From Oscillospiraceae bacterium (GTDB taxonomy: Bacteria > Bacillota > Clostridia > Oscillospirales > Ruminococcaceae), in NCBI GenBank assembly GCA_017483465.1, contig JAFUWN010000095.1, positions 1 through 64,000 of the forward strand: DNA of 64,000 nucleotides. Direction: 5' to 3'. The notes beneath the pieces were generated by a model. It worked only from the letters and a program-made list of their open reading frames with translations. It searched no databases and was not told the origin of the DNA. The stretch's first letter is position 1. Each line of letters opens with the position of its first letter. Positions 1 to 8,766 of this stretch are shown here, one piece after another. The translations under genes and the position numbers were made by a program.

Positions 1-19
1 TTATAAGGAGGTTTTCACT

Positions 20-574
20 ATGAAAACAAGAAAGAATGTCAAGGGCTTTACACTGGTAGAACTGATCGTAGTTATCGCAATCATCGGTGTACTTGCTGCA
101 ATCCTCGTACCGTCCATGCTGGGTTATGTAAAGAAGTCTAAAGTATCTTCTGCTAACTCCAACGCTAAGTCCCTCTTCGATGCTGTTTCTACTTCTATCG
201 TAGAACTCGATTCCGAAGGCTATCACTTCGACAAAGGCGACCAGGATGCTATCTTTGCGAAAGCTTACAACGACGGCAAGGACAATCCTACTGCTGCAAC
301 CGCACCTACAGATAAGACAGCAGCTTTAGAGGCTGATGATGATTATCTCCAGTGGAAAGTATACAACTACTTCAACGGCGTATTAAAGCTGAACGGCGGT
401 TATGCTTGGAGAATCACTGACATGGCTCTGGTTGCTGCTGTAGTAAACGACGGCACATACACAGGTGCTTATCCGAACGGCACAACTACTGACAATGCTT
501 CCACTACTGCTACATCCCAGATCAAGCCTGATGCTACTGGTCTGACATATGCTAAGACTGGTTCTGAATCCTAA
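20..574 (+). CDS. Type IV prepilin (major-pilin type)
   Basis: A 184-residue class III signal prepilin. The leader MKTRKNVKG ends in the Gly cut by prepilin peptidase, followed by FTLVE with Glu at +5 and a long hydrophobic alpha1 helix. This helix would hold the pilin in the membrane and later pack the pilus core. The rest (about residues 40-184) is a small Thr/Ala/Asp-rich globular domain. A TAAGGAGG ribosome site lies just upstream. It is monocistronic within the window and ends at a strong terminator. Codon choice resembles the highly expressed ppdK gene, as expected for a major pilin. The assembly genes lie about 50 kb away (50.4-62.5 kb). Assignment as major rather than minor pilin is inference from expression signals and the short leader. 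Confidence 0.85.
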   Translation: MKTRKNVKGFTLVELIVVIAIIGVLAAILVPSMLGYVKKSKVSSANSNAKSLFDAVSTSIVELDSEGYHFDKGDQDAIFAKAYNDGKDNPTAATAPTDKTAALEADDDYLQWKVYNYFNGVLKLNGGYAWRITDMALVAAVVNDGTYTGAYPNGTTTDNASTTATSQIKPDATGLTYAKTGSES

Positions 575-613
575 TTGAGTGATAGAATCTGATTTCTAAA
601 ACAACAGCTTGTT

Positions 614-651
614 CCGCCCCCACGGAAAACCGTGGGGGCGGTTTTATTTTT
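614..651 (+). terminator. Rho-independent terminator of the prepilin gene
   Basis: A perfect 12-bp GC-rich stem (614-625 with 630-641), an AAAA loop, and a T-rich tract from 642. It is very strong and fits an abundant monocistronic transcript. Confidence 0.9.
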
Positions 652-676
652 ATGGTATATGTGAATCAAAAAAAAG

Positions 677-712
677 AACAGTATCTTAAAACATGGATTT
701 TAAGATACTGTT
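677..712 (-). terminator. Terminator of the cobalamin adenosyltransferase gene
   Basis: A perfect 15-bp inverted repeat (677-691 with 698-712) around a 6-nt loop, just downstream of the minus-strand gene ending at 726. On the minus strand it is followed by a run of T (the A-run at 668-675). A shorter T-run on the plus side makes it possibly bidirectional. Confidence 0.8.
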
Positions 713-725
713 TTATAATTAAGTA

Positions 726-1241
726 TTAATATTCGATGCCTGCACGGGCAGAGATGCCCTTTTCATACGGATGCTTGACGGCCTTGATTTCGCTGACATA
801 ATCGGCAAGGTCAAGGAACTGCTGTTCCGGGTCACGGCCTGTGAGAATCAGCTCTGTCTTGTCATGAAGTCCGAACACCAGCCGGCTGGCAAGCTCTTTA
901 TCGAAAAGATTGCACTGATAGGCCGCAAAGAATTCATCCAGCACGAGCATATCGGTTTTATGCTGGTACACTCTGTCCATTGCTTCGGAAAGCATCTGAT
1001 TATGCCGCTGTGTGATTTTGATTTTATCTTCATCATTCATCCGGAATGTGAAGCCATAATCCTTATCGCACCGGAGCACGGTAATTTCGGGAATCCGTTT
1101 CAGAATTTCCAGTTCGGAAGTCGGTGAGCCTTTCAGGAACTGTACAAAATGCACCTGCATTCCGTTTCCGGCGGCACGGATGGCCTGTCCGAGAGCGGCG
1201 GTAGTTTTGCCTTTTCCGTCGCCGCAGTAGATCTGAAGCAT
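726..1241 (-). CDS. cobO: Cob(I)yrinic acid a,c-diamide adenosyltransferase (BtuR/CobO family)
   Basis: A 171-residue cytosolic ATP:corrinoid adenosyltransferase, which transfers the 5'-deoxyadenosyl group of ATP to Co(I) corrinoid to make the coenzyme form of B12. The family's inverted P-loop GDGKGKTT is at residues 7-14. A Walker-B-like LVLDEFF segment lies near the middle, and TGRDP follows as expected. The length is typical for the family. No other corrinoid synthesis or transport gene lies nearby, so this looks like a stand-alone salvage enzyme. It is followed by its own terminator at 677-712. The symbol could equally be btuR or cobA. Confidence 0.88.
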   Translation of the reverse strand: MLQIYCGDGKGKTTAALGQAIRAAGNGMQVHFVQFLKGSPTSELEILKRIPEITVLRCDKDYGFTFRMNDEDKIKITQRHNQMLSEAMDRVYQHKTDMLVLDEFFAAYQCNLFDKELASRLVFGLHDKTELILTGRDPEQQFLDLADYVSEIKAVKHPYEKGISARAGIEY

Positions 1242-1281
1242 AGAAACTTCTCCTTTCTTGATTTGATTTTAAAAAAATATA

Positions 1282-1638
1282 TTACTCTACAGTATGATCT
1301 TTCTGATTATGTGTCAGAAGCAGACCGATTGTCAGCATAACAGAGCCTGCACCGATAGCGGCACTTGTTCCAACGATATTCCAGAACCGGCGGCGGCGGA
1401 GTTTTTCGGAAAGGCTGGTATACAGTCTTTTTTCGGTCTCATAGATTTCGTCTTCCGGCAGGAGTTTTAATACGGGTTTGCTGTGCTGTTTCCGGATTGC
1501 CTGATACTGGCGGTAATACTCCCGGCAGTTCCGGCAGCCTCTCAGATGACTCCGGATTGCTTTTTTCGTCTCCGGACTCAAAGAATTATCATAATACAGT
1601 TCTGCAATATCTGTCACCATTTTACAGTTCATGTTCAT
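1282..1638 (-). CDS. Anti-sigma factor with zf-HC2 domain
   Basis: A 118-residue single-pass membrane protein. The N-terminal zinc-binding anti-sigma motif HxxxCxxC is visible (H31, C35, C38), followed by a basic cytoplasmic stretch and one C-terminal membrane helix at about residues 92-110. Such proteins hold their partner ECF sigma factor at the membrane and release it on a signal. The start overlaps the end of the upstream sigma gene by 17 bases, so the pair is very probably translationally coupled. The extracytoplasmic part is only a few residues long, so the signal is more likely redox or zinc state, or a membrane partner, than a sensed ligand (inference). Confidence 0.82.
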   Translation of the reverse strand: MNMNCKMVTDIAELYYDNSLSPETKKAIRSHLRGCRNCREYYRQYQAIRKQHSKPVLKLLPEDEIYETEKRLYTSLSEKLRRRRFWNIVGTSAAIGAGSVMLTIGLLLTHNQKDHTVE

Positions 1639-2134
1639 CTTGAATCGCCTCCGTCATCATTTTCTTGGCACGGTAATAGATTACTCTGGCAGAATTTTCG
1701 CTGATATGCAGAGCATCCCCGATCTGTGCGTAGCTCATATCCGCATAGACTCTCAGGATTGTCACATCCTGATATTTTTTCGGCAGAGCGAGCAGGGCTT
1801 TTTTGGCGGCTTCAATCTGAAACTGCCGCTCGACCGTATCTTCAAGATGTTCTGTGGTTTCATTGGCATAATATTCCATCAGGGTTTCGGCACTGATACT
1901 CTCCAGATGATGTTTATTTTTCCGGAGATAGCGATAATATGTATGTTTGGCAATAGAAGCCAGCCAGGTAAAGACATCGCTGTCGCCCCGGAACCGGTAA
2001 AAAGAAACAAATGCCTGATAAAACGTTTCCTGTGTCAGTTCTTCAGCAAGATCACGGTTTTCTGTCAGTTTATAGAGAAACGCATAAATGCGGGGGAAAT
2101 AATCTTTATATAAAATTTCAAATTCGTGTTTCAT
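1622..2134 (-). CDS. ECF-type RNA polymerase sigma factor
   Basis: A 170-residue sigma-70 family protein with only regions 2 and 4, as in ECF (RpoE/SigW-like) sigma factors. Region 2 is near residues 10-75 (RDLAEELTQETF and the FTWLASIAKH segment). Region 4 is near residues 115-165 with the helix-turn-helix MSYAQIGDALHISENSARV. The ribosome site is GAGGTG. It overlaps the zf-HC2 gene, its likely anti-sigma factor. I cannot identify its target promoter from this window. The fab operon promoter region lies divergently next door, but no shared ECF-type motif is obvious. Confidence 0.88.
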   Translation of the reverse strand: MKHEFEILYKDYFPRIYAFLYKLTENRDLAEELTQETFYQAFVSFYRFRGDSDVFTWLASIAKHTYYRYLRKNKHHLESISAETLMEYYANETTEHLEDTVERQFQIEAAKKALLALPKKYQDVTILRVYADMSYAQIGDALHISENSARVIYYRAKKMMTEAIQDEHEL

Positions 2135-2221
2135 AGCGGAAACACCTCAGCTTTCTATTAGAGTTAGTGCCGCAGAGGGCAAAAATATTACAGAATTCTG
2201 CAAAATTTTTATTAGTTATTT

Positions 2222-2251
2222 TTGACAAAAATAAAGATTAAATTTTTATAT
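2222..2251 (+). promoter_or_regulatory. Candidate promoter of the fab operon
   Basis: TTGACA at 2222-2227 and TTATAT at 2246-2251, 18 bases apart. It would give a leader of about 110 nt before fabH. A short inverted repeat TTACA-N8-TGTAA (2256-2273) and a tandem repeat (2315-2334) lie between it and the gene. No FapR- or FabT-consensus box was recognised. Confidence 0.4.
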
Positions 2252-2314
2252 TTTTTTACATATTTTTTTGTAACAAAATGCCTTGTAAACATCACTAAAA
2301 TAGTAAAAGCGTTT

Positions 2315-2334
2315 GCTTAGATCGGCTTAGATCG
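2315..2334 (+). repeat. Perfect 10-bp tandem direct repeat upstream of fabH
   Basis: GCTTAGATCG occurs twice back to back (2315-2324 and 2325-2334), about 30 bases before the fabH start and just upstream of the ribosome site. Spacing of about one helical turn would suit a regulator binding side by side on one face, but no known regulator is recognised. Confidence 0.6.
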
Positions 2335-2364
2335 AATGTATGATTCAGGAGGCATAAAATTATC

Positions 2365-3321
2365 ATGAGTTTTCGTATTATCGGCACCGGAATGCATGTG
2401 CCGTCAAAAGTAGTGACAAATGATGATCTGGCACAGATTGTCGATACCAATGACGAATGGATTTCCAAGCGTGTAGGCGTAAAGGAACGCCGTTTTTCAG
2501 AAGATGAATTTGCATCGGAACTGGGTCTGAAAGCCGCACAGAATGCACTGGACAATGCCGGCATCAAGGCAGAAGAACTGGATGCGATTTTTGCGGCCAC
2601 AGTCAGCGGTGAAACTTCTTCCCCGTCGATGGCCTGCATGATTCAGCATGGTCTGGGAGTCTCCTGCCTGGCAATGGATGTCAGTGCGGCATGTTCGGCA
2701 TTTTTATTCCTGCTGGAAACAGCTGCTGCGTTTTTTGCCCTTCACAAAGAATACAAGAAAATTCTGGTAGTCGGCACAGAACGCATGAGCGGCATTCTGG
2801 ATTTCAATGACAGAAGCACTTGTATCATCTTTGGTGACGGTGCGGGTGCGGCTGTTCTGGAACGGGGTGAAAATTATCTGGATTCCGTCATCACTGTCAA
2901 GGGCGGCGACGATGTGATCAAGATTGCACATTATAACGGCACTTCACCGTATTTCAAGAAAGACCAGGTTTCGCCGTATATTCACATGCAGGGTCAGGAG
3001 ACATTCAAATATGCCGTCACTTCCATTTCTCAGGATGTGACCGATCTGCTCGAACGCAATCACCTGACAATAGATGATATTGCCTGGATTGTGCCGCATC
3101 AGGCAAACAAGAGAATTATCGACTTTGCGGCAAAGCGGCTGGGTGTGCCGAATGAGAAATTTTTCTGCAATATCGAAAAATACGGCAACACCTCCAGTGC
3201 CTCCGTGCCGATCGCTCTGCACGAACTGGCAGAAAGCGGCAATTTAAAGCGTGGAGATAAAATTATTCTCTGTGCATTCGGCGGCGGCTTATCCAATGCG
3301 GCCTGCCTGATTGAATGGTGA
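2365..3321 (+). CDS. fabH: Beta-ketoacyl-ACP synthase III (FabH)
   Basis: A 318-residue cytosolic thiolase-fold enzyme that starts fatty-acid synthesis by condensing an acyl-CoA primer with malonyl-ACP. The catalytic triad is visible as C110 (in DVSAACSAF), H245 (in VPHQANKR) and N275 (in YGNTSSAS), each in its usual family context. Length is normal. The start is preceded by AGGAGG. It is the first gene of the fab operon, with a 75-base AT-rich gap before acpP. The only regulatory feature recognised upstream is the tandem repeat at 2315-2334. Primer preference (acetyl versus branched) cannot be read from the sequence. Confidence 0.95.
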   Translation: MSFRIIGTGMHVPSKVVTNDDLAQIVDTNDEWISKRVGVKERRFSEDEFASELGLKAAQNALDNAGIKAEELDAIFAATVSGETSSPSMACMIQHGLGVSCLAMDVSAACSAFLFLLETAAAFFALHKEYKKILVVGTERMSGILDFNDRSTCIIFGDGAGAAVLERGENYLDSVITVKGGDDVIKIAHYNGTSPYFKKDQVSPYIHMQGQETFKYAVTSISQDVTDLLERNHLTIDDIAWIVPHQANKRIIDFAAKRLGVPNEKFFCNIEKYGNTSSASVPIALHELAESGNLKRGDKIILCAFGGGLSNAACLIEW

Positions 3322-3396
3322 TTCCCGGAATGTTTCAAATCCGGTTCACATATATTTTTTATAATCTTATTATATCACAAAAAGGAGAAATTTACA

Positions 3397-3621
3397 ATGG
3401 AAGTACAGGAAAAAATTATTGAACTGCTCGCAGAAGCTACAGACACAGATGCTGCTGAAATCACAGCAGATACTGCATTCGCTGATCTGGGTATTGATTC
3501 TCTCGATCTGACAGAAATGGCAATGCAGCTGGAAGAAGAATTCGGCATCGAGCTTGAAATGAAGCCAGAAATCAACACAGTCGGCAAGCTGACAGAAGTT
3601 GTGGAATCCCTCAGAGGTTAA
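3397..3621 (+). CDS. acpP: Acyl carrier protein
   Basis: A 74-residue acidic carrier protein of fatty-acid synthesis. The phosphopantetheine attachment site is S35 in the GIDSLDLTE motif (Asp-Ser-Leu). The four-helix pattern and length match AcpP. It lies second in the fab operon, preceded by AAAAGGAG and followed six bases later by fabK. It is distinct from the second carrier protein at 16903-17136, which has SSMD in place of DSLD and sits outside lipid-synthesis context. Confidence 0.96.
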   Translation: MEVQEKIIELLAEATDTDAAEITADTAFADLGIDSLDLTEMAMQLEEEFGIELEMKPEINTVGKLTEVVESLRG

Positions 3622-3626
3622 TCACG

Positions 3627-4577
3627 ATGATGCAGTCTCCGCTTTGTGAACTGCTCGGCATTGCATACCCTGTCTTTCAGGGCGGTATGGCATGGATTGC
3701 GGACGGCAGACTCGCCGCCGCAGTCTCCAACGCCGGAGGACTGGGCATTATTTCGGCTATGAATGCCAATGCCGAGTATGTAAGAGAACAGATTCAGCTT
3801 GCAAAAAGCCTGACAGACAAGCCGTTCGGTGTGAATATCATGCTGATGAGTCCGTTTGCTGACGAATGTGCTCAGGTCTGTGTGGAAGAAAAGCCCGCTG
3901 TTGTAACAACAGGTGCAGGCAATGCAGGCAAATATATCCCCATGTGGAAAGAAGCAGGTATTAAAGTCATTCCTGTGATCGCTTCGGTTACGATGGCAAA
4001 GCAGGCTGAAAAAGCCGGTGCAGATGCCGTTGTCGCAGAAGGTCAGGAATCCGGCGGCCATATCGGTGAACTGACAACAATGGCACTTGTACCGCAGGTT
4101 GTTGATGCTGTCAGCATTCCGGTGCTTGCCGCAGGCGGTATCGGTGACGGCCGGGGCATTGCCGCTGCTTTCATGCTGGGTGCAGCCGGTGTCCAGATGG
4201 GTACCAGATTTTTAGTCGCCAAAGAATGCGGTGTACATCAGAATTATAAAGACATGATTCTGAATGCAAAAGATATTTCTACACAGGTCACAGGCCGCAG
4301 ATTCGGCGGAAATACCTGTCGTGGCATTAAGAACAGTTTCACAAGAAATTTTGTCAAGCTGGAATTTGCTCCGGAAGCAACACAGGAAAGTGTTGCCGAT
4401 TTAGGGGCAGGCTCTCTCCGGAAAGCCGCTGTTGACGGCGATGTCAAGAACGGAAGCGTTCTCGCCGGACAGATTTCCGGTCTTGTCAATAAAGAACAGA
4501 CTTGTGAAGAAATCATTCAGGAAATCATGCAGCAGGCAGAAGCCTGCCTGAAAGGAGCAGCAGCATGGGTAAAATAG
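3627..4577 (+). CDS. fabK: Enoyl-ACP reductase II, FMN-dependent (FabK)
   Basis: A 316-residue TIM-barrel flavoprotein of the nitronate monooxygenase/FabK family, which reduces trans-2-enoyl-ACP with NAD(P)H in the last step of each elongation cycle. The N-terminus YPVFQGGMAWIA, the AEGQESGGHIG segment and VLAAGGIGDGRG are the family's FMN- and substrate-binding stretches. FabK replaces FabI here; no fabI is seen in the window. Two consecutive ATG codons (3627 and 3630) could serve as start. Its 3' end overlaps fabD by 13 bases, implying coupled translation. Confidence 0.95.
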   Translation: MMQSPLCELLGIAYPVFQGGMAWIADGRLAAAVSNAGGLGIISAMNANAEYVREQIQLAKSLTDKPFGVNIMLMSPFADECAQVCVEEKPAVVTTGAGNAGKYIPMWKEAGIKVIPVIASVTMAKQAEKAGADAVVAEGQESGGHIGELTTMALVPQVVDAVSIPVLAAGGIGDGRGIAAAFMLGAAGVQMGTRFLVAKECGVHQNYKDMILNAKDISTQVTGRRFGGNTCRGIKNSFTRNFVKLEFAPEATQESVADLGAGSLRKAAVDGDVKNGSVLAGQISGLVNKEQTCEEIIQEIMQQAEACLKGAAAWVK

Positions 4578-5479
4578 CATTTGTATTTTCCGGACAGGGT
4601 GCCCAGTATGTCGGCATGGGAAAAGCATTTTATGATACAGTCGATTCTGTAAAAAATTTATATCATGCCTGTGAAGCTCTCCGGCCGGGTACGCTTGAAC
4701 AGAGTTTCACCGGAGATCCTGAAAATCTCAAACAGACAGAAAATACACAGCCCTGCTTATATCTGGCCGATCTTGCCGCTGCACTGGCTCTGAAAGAAAA
4801 CGGCATAACTCCTGACGGACTGGCCGGCTTTTCGTTAGGTGAAATTCCGGCACTGGCACTCGGCGGAGCGTATTCGCTCGAAGACGGCTTTAAAATTGCT
4901 TCTCTCAGAGGCAAGGCAATGGCCAAAGCTTCCGAAGGTGTCAACGCTTCTATGATGGCAGTGGTCAAGATTCCGTCCGAACAGGCTGAAGAACTGGCAA
5001 AGCCTTATGATAAAATTTTCCCGGTGAATTATAATTCTCCGATGCAGCTGGTATTTTCCGGCGATAAAGAACAGCTCGAAGCTTTCGGTGCAGATGTCAA
5101 AGCCGCTAAGGGCAGAGGCCTCATGCTGAAAGTCAGCGGTGCTTTTCATTCTCCGTATATGACCCCTGCGGTAGAGCCGTTCGGAAAAGAACTCGAAAAT
5201 TTTGAAATCAAACTGCCGGAAATTCCTGTGTATGCGAATTTCACAGCCGCTCCCTATGAAGGCGACCCCAAAGCTCTCATGCTGGAGCAGATCAATCATC
5301 CCGTACAGTGGACAAAATTAATCCGCCGTATGGCAGAAGACGGTTTTGATACGTTTATTGAAACCGGTGTCGGTACGACTTTACAGAAATTAATCACACA
5401 AATTCTGCCTGAAGCAAAAGTTTATCAGGTTGATTCCGAAGAATCTTTGCAGAAAACACTTGAAGCATTAAAATCTTAA
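4565..5479 (+). CDS. fabD: Malonyl-CoA:ACP transacylase (FabD)
   Basis: A 304-residue alpha/beta enzyme that loads malonate from CoA onto ACP. The nucleophile is S90 in GFSLGE and the partner His is H195 in SGAFHSPYM. The N-terminal FSGQGAQYVGMG oxyanion-hole segment is intact. Length is typical. The start lies inside fabK, with AAAGGAG upstream. As part of the fab operon it supplies the extender unit made by acetyl-CoA carboxylase, of which only accD and accA are encoded downstream. Confidence 0.95.
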   Translation: MGKIAFVFSGQGAQYVGMGKAFYDTVDSVKNLYHACEALRPGTLEQSFTGDPENLKQTENTQPCLYLADLAAALALKENGITPDGLAGFSLGEIPALALGGAYSLEDGFKIASLRGKAMAKASEGVNASMMAVVKIPSEQAEELAKPYDKIFPVNYNSPMQLVFSGDKEQLEAFGADVKAAKGRGLMLKVSGAFHSPYMTPAVEPFGKELENFEIKLPEIPVYANFTAAPYEGDPKALMLEQINHPVQWTKLIRRMAEDGFDTFIETGVGTTLQKLITQILPEAKVYQVDSEESLQKTLEALKS

Positions 5480-5503
5480 TCATTACGAAAGGACGAAATC
5501 CCC

Positions 5504-6238
5504 ATGCTGAAAAATAAGATTGCCGTTGTGACAGGCGGTTCACAGGGCATCGGATTGGAAATATGTAAAAAATTTGCCCAGAACGGTGCGAATGTCGCCG
5601 TTGTGGATATTAACCCGCCGGAAAAACTGGAAGCCGCCGCTCAGGAAATTGCTCAGGCCGGCGTACAGGTAAGAACCTATCAGTGCAATGTTGCCGACAG
5701 CACCCAGGTTGCTGAAGTCTGCAAGCAGATTCTCGCTGATTTCGGTACTGTGGATATTCTGGTCAATAATGCCGGCATCACAAAGGACAATCTCATTCTC
5801 CGCATGAGCGAGGCCGATTTCGATGCCGTGATTGATGTCAATCTCAAAGGTGCGTTCTATATGACAAAGAATTTCTATCGCCCGATGATGAAGAAAAAAT
5901 CCGGCAAGATTATTAATATCAGTTCTGTGTCCGGTCTGTTCGGCAATATCGGTCAGGCAAACTATGCGGCATCCAAAGCCGGCATTATCGGCCTGACAAA
6001 GTCTACTGCAAAAGAACTTGCAGCAAAGGGAATCTGCTGCAATGCGATTGCACCGGGATTCATCATGACGAGCATGACCGCCAATTTTCAGGATAATGAA
6101 GAATTGAAAAAATCCATTCCTGTCGGACATTTCGGCAAACCGGAAGATATTGCGGCTCTGGCTCTGTTTTTAGCTTCGTCACAGTCGGATTTCATCACCG
6201 GTGAAGTCATCCGTGTTGACGGCGGTATGGCAATGTAA
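5504..6238 (+). CDS. fabG: 3-oxoacyl-ACP reductase (FabG)
   Basis: A 244-residue short-chain dehydrogenase that reduces 3-ketoacyl-ACP with NADPH. The cofactor-binding GGSQGIG is at residues 11-17, the NNAGIT motif follows, then INISSVSG (catalytic Ser) and YAASKAG (catalytic Tyr and Lys). It is in the canonical place between fabD and fabF. Ribosome site GAAAGGACG upstream. Nothing atypical seen. Confidence 0.95.
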   Translation: MLKNKIAVVTGGSQGIGLEICKKFAQNGANVAVVDINPPEKLEAAAQEIAQAGVQVRTYQCNVADSTQVAEVCKQILADFGTVDILVNNAGITKDNLILRMSEADFDAVIDVNLKGAFYMTKNFYRPMMKKKSGKIINISSVSGLFGNIGQANYAASKAGIIGLTKSTAKELAAKGICCNAIAPGFIMTSMTANFQDNEELKKSIPVGHFGKPEDIAALALFLASSQSDFITGEVIRVDGGMAM

Positions 6239-6267
6239 GGAATGTTAAGGGAGGAAATAATTTAATT

Positions 6268-7521
6268 ATGAGAAGAATTGTTATTACAGGCATGGGAGCT
6301 GTGACTCCGATCGGAAATTCCGTCGAAGAATTTCAGAAAGCCCTGTTTGCCGGAGAAAACGGCATCGGCCTGATTACCAAATTTGATATTTCAGAATCCA
6401 AATACAAAGTAGCCGGCGAAATCAAAAATCTGGACAAAGCCGCTGTTTTAGGCAAGCCGTTTGTTCGTAAAACCGATTCGTTCACACAGTTTGCAATCAT
6501 TGCCGCAAATGAAGCTATGGCACAGAGCGGCCTGAATGCAAATCCGGAAAAAGGCGAAATCAATATTGATTCCGACAGAATGGGTGTATGCTTCGGTTCC
6601 GGTATCGGCGGTGTGGAGACACTTTGTACAGATCATCAGAATCTGCTGGAAAAAGGTTCCAGAAAAGTTTCTCCGTATTTTGTACCGAAAATGATTTATA
6701 ATATTGCAGCCGGAAATATTGCTATTGAATTCAAAGCAAACGGCCCCTGCACAGCCGTTTCGACCGCATGTGCCACCGGTGCGACAGCTGTCGGCGAAGG
6801 CTACAGAAATATTCTGCACGGCTATGCAGATGTCATGATCTGCGGCGGTTCGGAAGCCGGCATTACGCCCCTGACAGTCGCAGGATTCGGCAATTGCCAG
6901 GCTCTGACGGATAATCCCGATCCGGAAACCGCCTGCCGTCCGTTTGACAAGAACAGAAACGGCTTTGTCATGGCCGAAGGTGCCGGTGTCATGGTTCTGG
7001 AAGAATATGAACATGCCAAGCAGAGAGGTGCCAATATTATCGCTGAAGTCTGCGGTTACGGCTCTACCTGTGATGCTCATCATGTGACTGCTCCCGATCC
7101 GGAAGCCACTTATGTTGCAAAAGCATTTTTACAGGCCGTTCCGGAAGAAATGAAAGCAAATTTAGACTGCTCTAAAATCTATGTCAATGCTCACGGTACA
7201 AGCACACCTCTGAATGACAAGACAGAAACAACAGCTCTGAAAAAAGCTTTCGGAGAAGATGCCAAGAAACTGCATATCAGCTCCAGCAAGTCCATGACCG
7301 GACATATGCTCGGTGCAACCGGTACAGTAGAAGCAATCGCCGCTGTATTGGCTCTGGTCAATGACACTGTTCCGCCGACGATTCATTATACAGAACCCGA
7401 TCCGGAATGCGATCTGGATTATACACCGAATCAGGCTGTGAAAACACAGATTGATCTTGCATTGTCTTCCAATTTAGGCTTCGGCGGTCATAACGCTGTA
7501 CTGGCTTTCCGGAAAATCTGA
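6268..7521 (+). CDS. fabF: Beta-ketoacyl-ACP synthase II (FabF)
   Basis: A 417-residue condensing enzyme that elongates acyl-ACP with malonyl-ACP. The Cys-His-His triad is clear: C168 in STACATGAT, His in NAHGTSTPLND, and His in SMTGHMLGATG. The C-terminal NLGFGGHNAVL glycine-rich loop is intact. It is preceded by GGGAGG. In many clostridial operons accB follows fabF, but here the next start codon is 10 bases after the stop and belongs to fabZ. Confidence 0.95.
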   Translation: MRRIVITGMGAVTPIGNSVEEFQKALFAGENGIGLITKFDISESKYKVAGEIKNLDKAAVLGKPFVRKTDSFTQFAIIAANEAMAQSGLNANPEKGEINIDSDRMGVCFGSGIGGVETLCTDHQNLLEKGSRKVSPYFVPKMIYNIAAGNIAIEFKANGPCTAVSTACATGATAVGEGYRNILHGYADVMICGGSEAGITPLTVAGFGNCQALTDNPDPETACRPFDKNRNGFVMAEGAGVMVLEEYEHAKQRGANIIAEVCGYGSTCDAHHVTAPDPEATYVAKAFLQAVPEEMKANLDCSKIYVNAHGTSTPLNDKTETTALKKAFGEDAKKLHISSSKSMTGHMLGATGTVEAIAAVLALVNDTVPPTIHYTEPDPECDLDYTPNQAVKTQIDLALSSNLGFGGHNAVLAFRKI

Positions 7522-7531
7522 GGTGAATCGC

Positions 7532-7945
7532 ATGACAAAAGAAGAAATTATGAAAATTATTCCGCATCGTGATGATATGCTCCTGATCGATGAAGCCTAT
7601 GTCGAAGACGGCAAGGCACACGGAAAGCATTATGTCACCGGAAAGGAATTTTTCCTGAACGGCCATTTTCCGGGAAATCCGGTAGTTCCGGGTGTGATTC
7701 AGTGCGAGATTCTCGCACAGTCCGCCTGTGTGCTGCTTGCAGGACAGTCCGAGGGAAAAACTCCGTATTTTACCGGTCTGAATAACGTCAAGTTCAAGAC
7801 ACCTGTCAGGCCAGGAGATGTTTTCGAGACAGAATGCGAGATTATTAAAACGAAAGGTGCATTTTATTTCTGCAAAGGAAAAGGCACAGTCAACGGCAAA
7901 TTATGCGTTTCTGCCGAATTTTCCTTTGCACTTGTGGAGGCCTGA
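7532..7945 (+). CDS. fabZ: 3-hydroxyacyl-ACP dehydratase (FabZ)
   Basis: A 137-residue hot-dog-fold dehydratase. Catalytic H45 ([13 protein letters not shown]) and E59 are in place, as is the [10 protein letters not shown] opening typical of the family. I place the start at ATG 7532, because AGGTGA at 7521-7526 is well spaced for it; an in-frame GTG at 7523 lies within that ribosome site and is unlikely. It sits directly between fabF and accD, where accB and accC are often found in relatives. Confidence 0.94.
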   Translation: MTKEEIMKIIPHRDDMLLIDEAYVEDGKAHGKHYVTGKEFFLNGHFPGNPVVPGVIQCEILAQSACVLLAGQSEGKTPYFTGLNNVKFKTPVRPGDVFETECEIIKTKGAFYFCKGKGTVNGKLCVSAEFSFALVEA

Positions 7946-7950
7946 GAATT

Positions 7951-8763
7951 ATGAGCTTTATCGATAATATTATGCAGAAAGTCAACGGCTCGGCAAAAAT
8001 TGTCTGCAAAAAATGCAATCATGAAGATACGATCGGCAATCTCGAACAGCATGATTATATCTGTCCGGAATGCGGAAATTATTTTCGACTCGATGCCAGA
8101 GCCAGAATTAAATATATTACTGACAGAAACAGTTTCAAAGAACTGGATAAAGGCCTTGTCAGCAAGGATTTTCTGGAATTCCCGAATTATCAGGATAAAC
8201 TGGAAAAAGCCCGCAAAGATACCGGCGAAGATGATGCCGTTGTCTGCGGCACGGCTTTTATTGCCGATAATGAATGTGCCGTTTTTGTGATGAATTCTAA
8301 ATTTATCATGGCAAGTATGGGCAGCGTTGTCGGTGAGAAAATTACAAGATTATTTGAATATGCAACAGAACATCAGCTTCCCGTGGTAGGCTTCACAGCC
8401 TCCGGCGGTGCCAGAATGCAGGAAGGTGTTATCTCCCTCATGCAGATGGCTAAAGTCAGCGGTGCTGTCAAGAATCACAGCAATGCAGGGCTGTTGTATA
8501 TTACTGTTCTGACTGACCCCACAACAGGCGGTGTGACGGCAAGTTTTGCCATGCAGGGCGATATTATTCTTGCCGAGCCGAAAGCTCTTGTCGGCTTCGC
8601 TGGCCGTCGTGTCGTAGAGCAGACAACGAAAAGCAAACTGCCGGATAACTTCCAGAAAGCAGAATTTCTGCTCGAACACGGCTTTGTAGATGCAATTATT
8701 CCCCGTCCGGAACTGCGGGATACGCTTGCCGAACTGCTTGCGATGCATAAAAGGAGTGTGTGA
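7951..8763 (+). CDS. accD: Acetyl-CoA carboxylase carboxyltransferase subunit beta (AccD)
   Basis: A 270-residue crotonase-fold subunit that with AccA transfers CO2 from carboxybiotin to acetyl-CoA. The N-terminal zinc ribbon shows C19, C22, C38 and C41 (CKKC and CPEC). The [12 protein letters not shown] oxyanion stretch and [12 protein letters not shown] are intact. The frame is open further upstream to 7903 inside fabZ, but ATG 7951 with GTGGAGG just before it is the natural start. It follows fabZ by five bases. The biotin carrier and biotin carboxylase it needs are not encoded beside it. Confidence 0.94.
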   Translation: MSFIDNIMQKVNGSAKIVCKKCNHEDTIGNLEQHDYICPECGNYFRLDARARIKYITDRNSFKELDKGLVSKDFLEFPNYQDKLEKARKDTGEDDAVVCGTAFIADNECAVFVMNSKFIMASMGSVVGEKITRLFEYATEHQLPVVGFTASGGARMQEGVISLMQMAKVSGAVKNHSNAGLLYITVLTDPTTGGVTASFAMQGDIILAEPKALVGFAGRRVVEQTTKSKLPDNFQKAEFLLEHGFVDAIIPRPELRDTLAELLAMHKRSV

Positions 8764-8766
8764 TTC

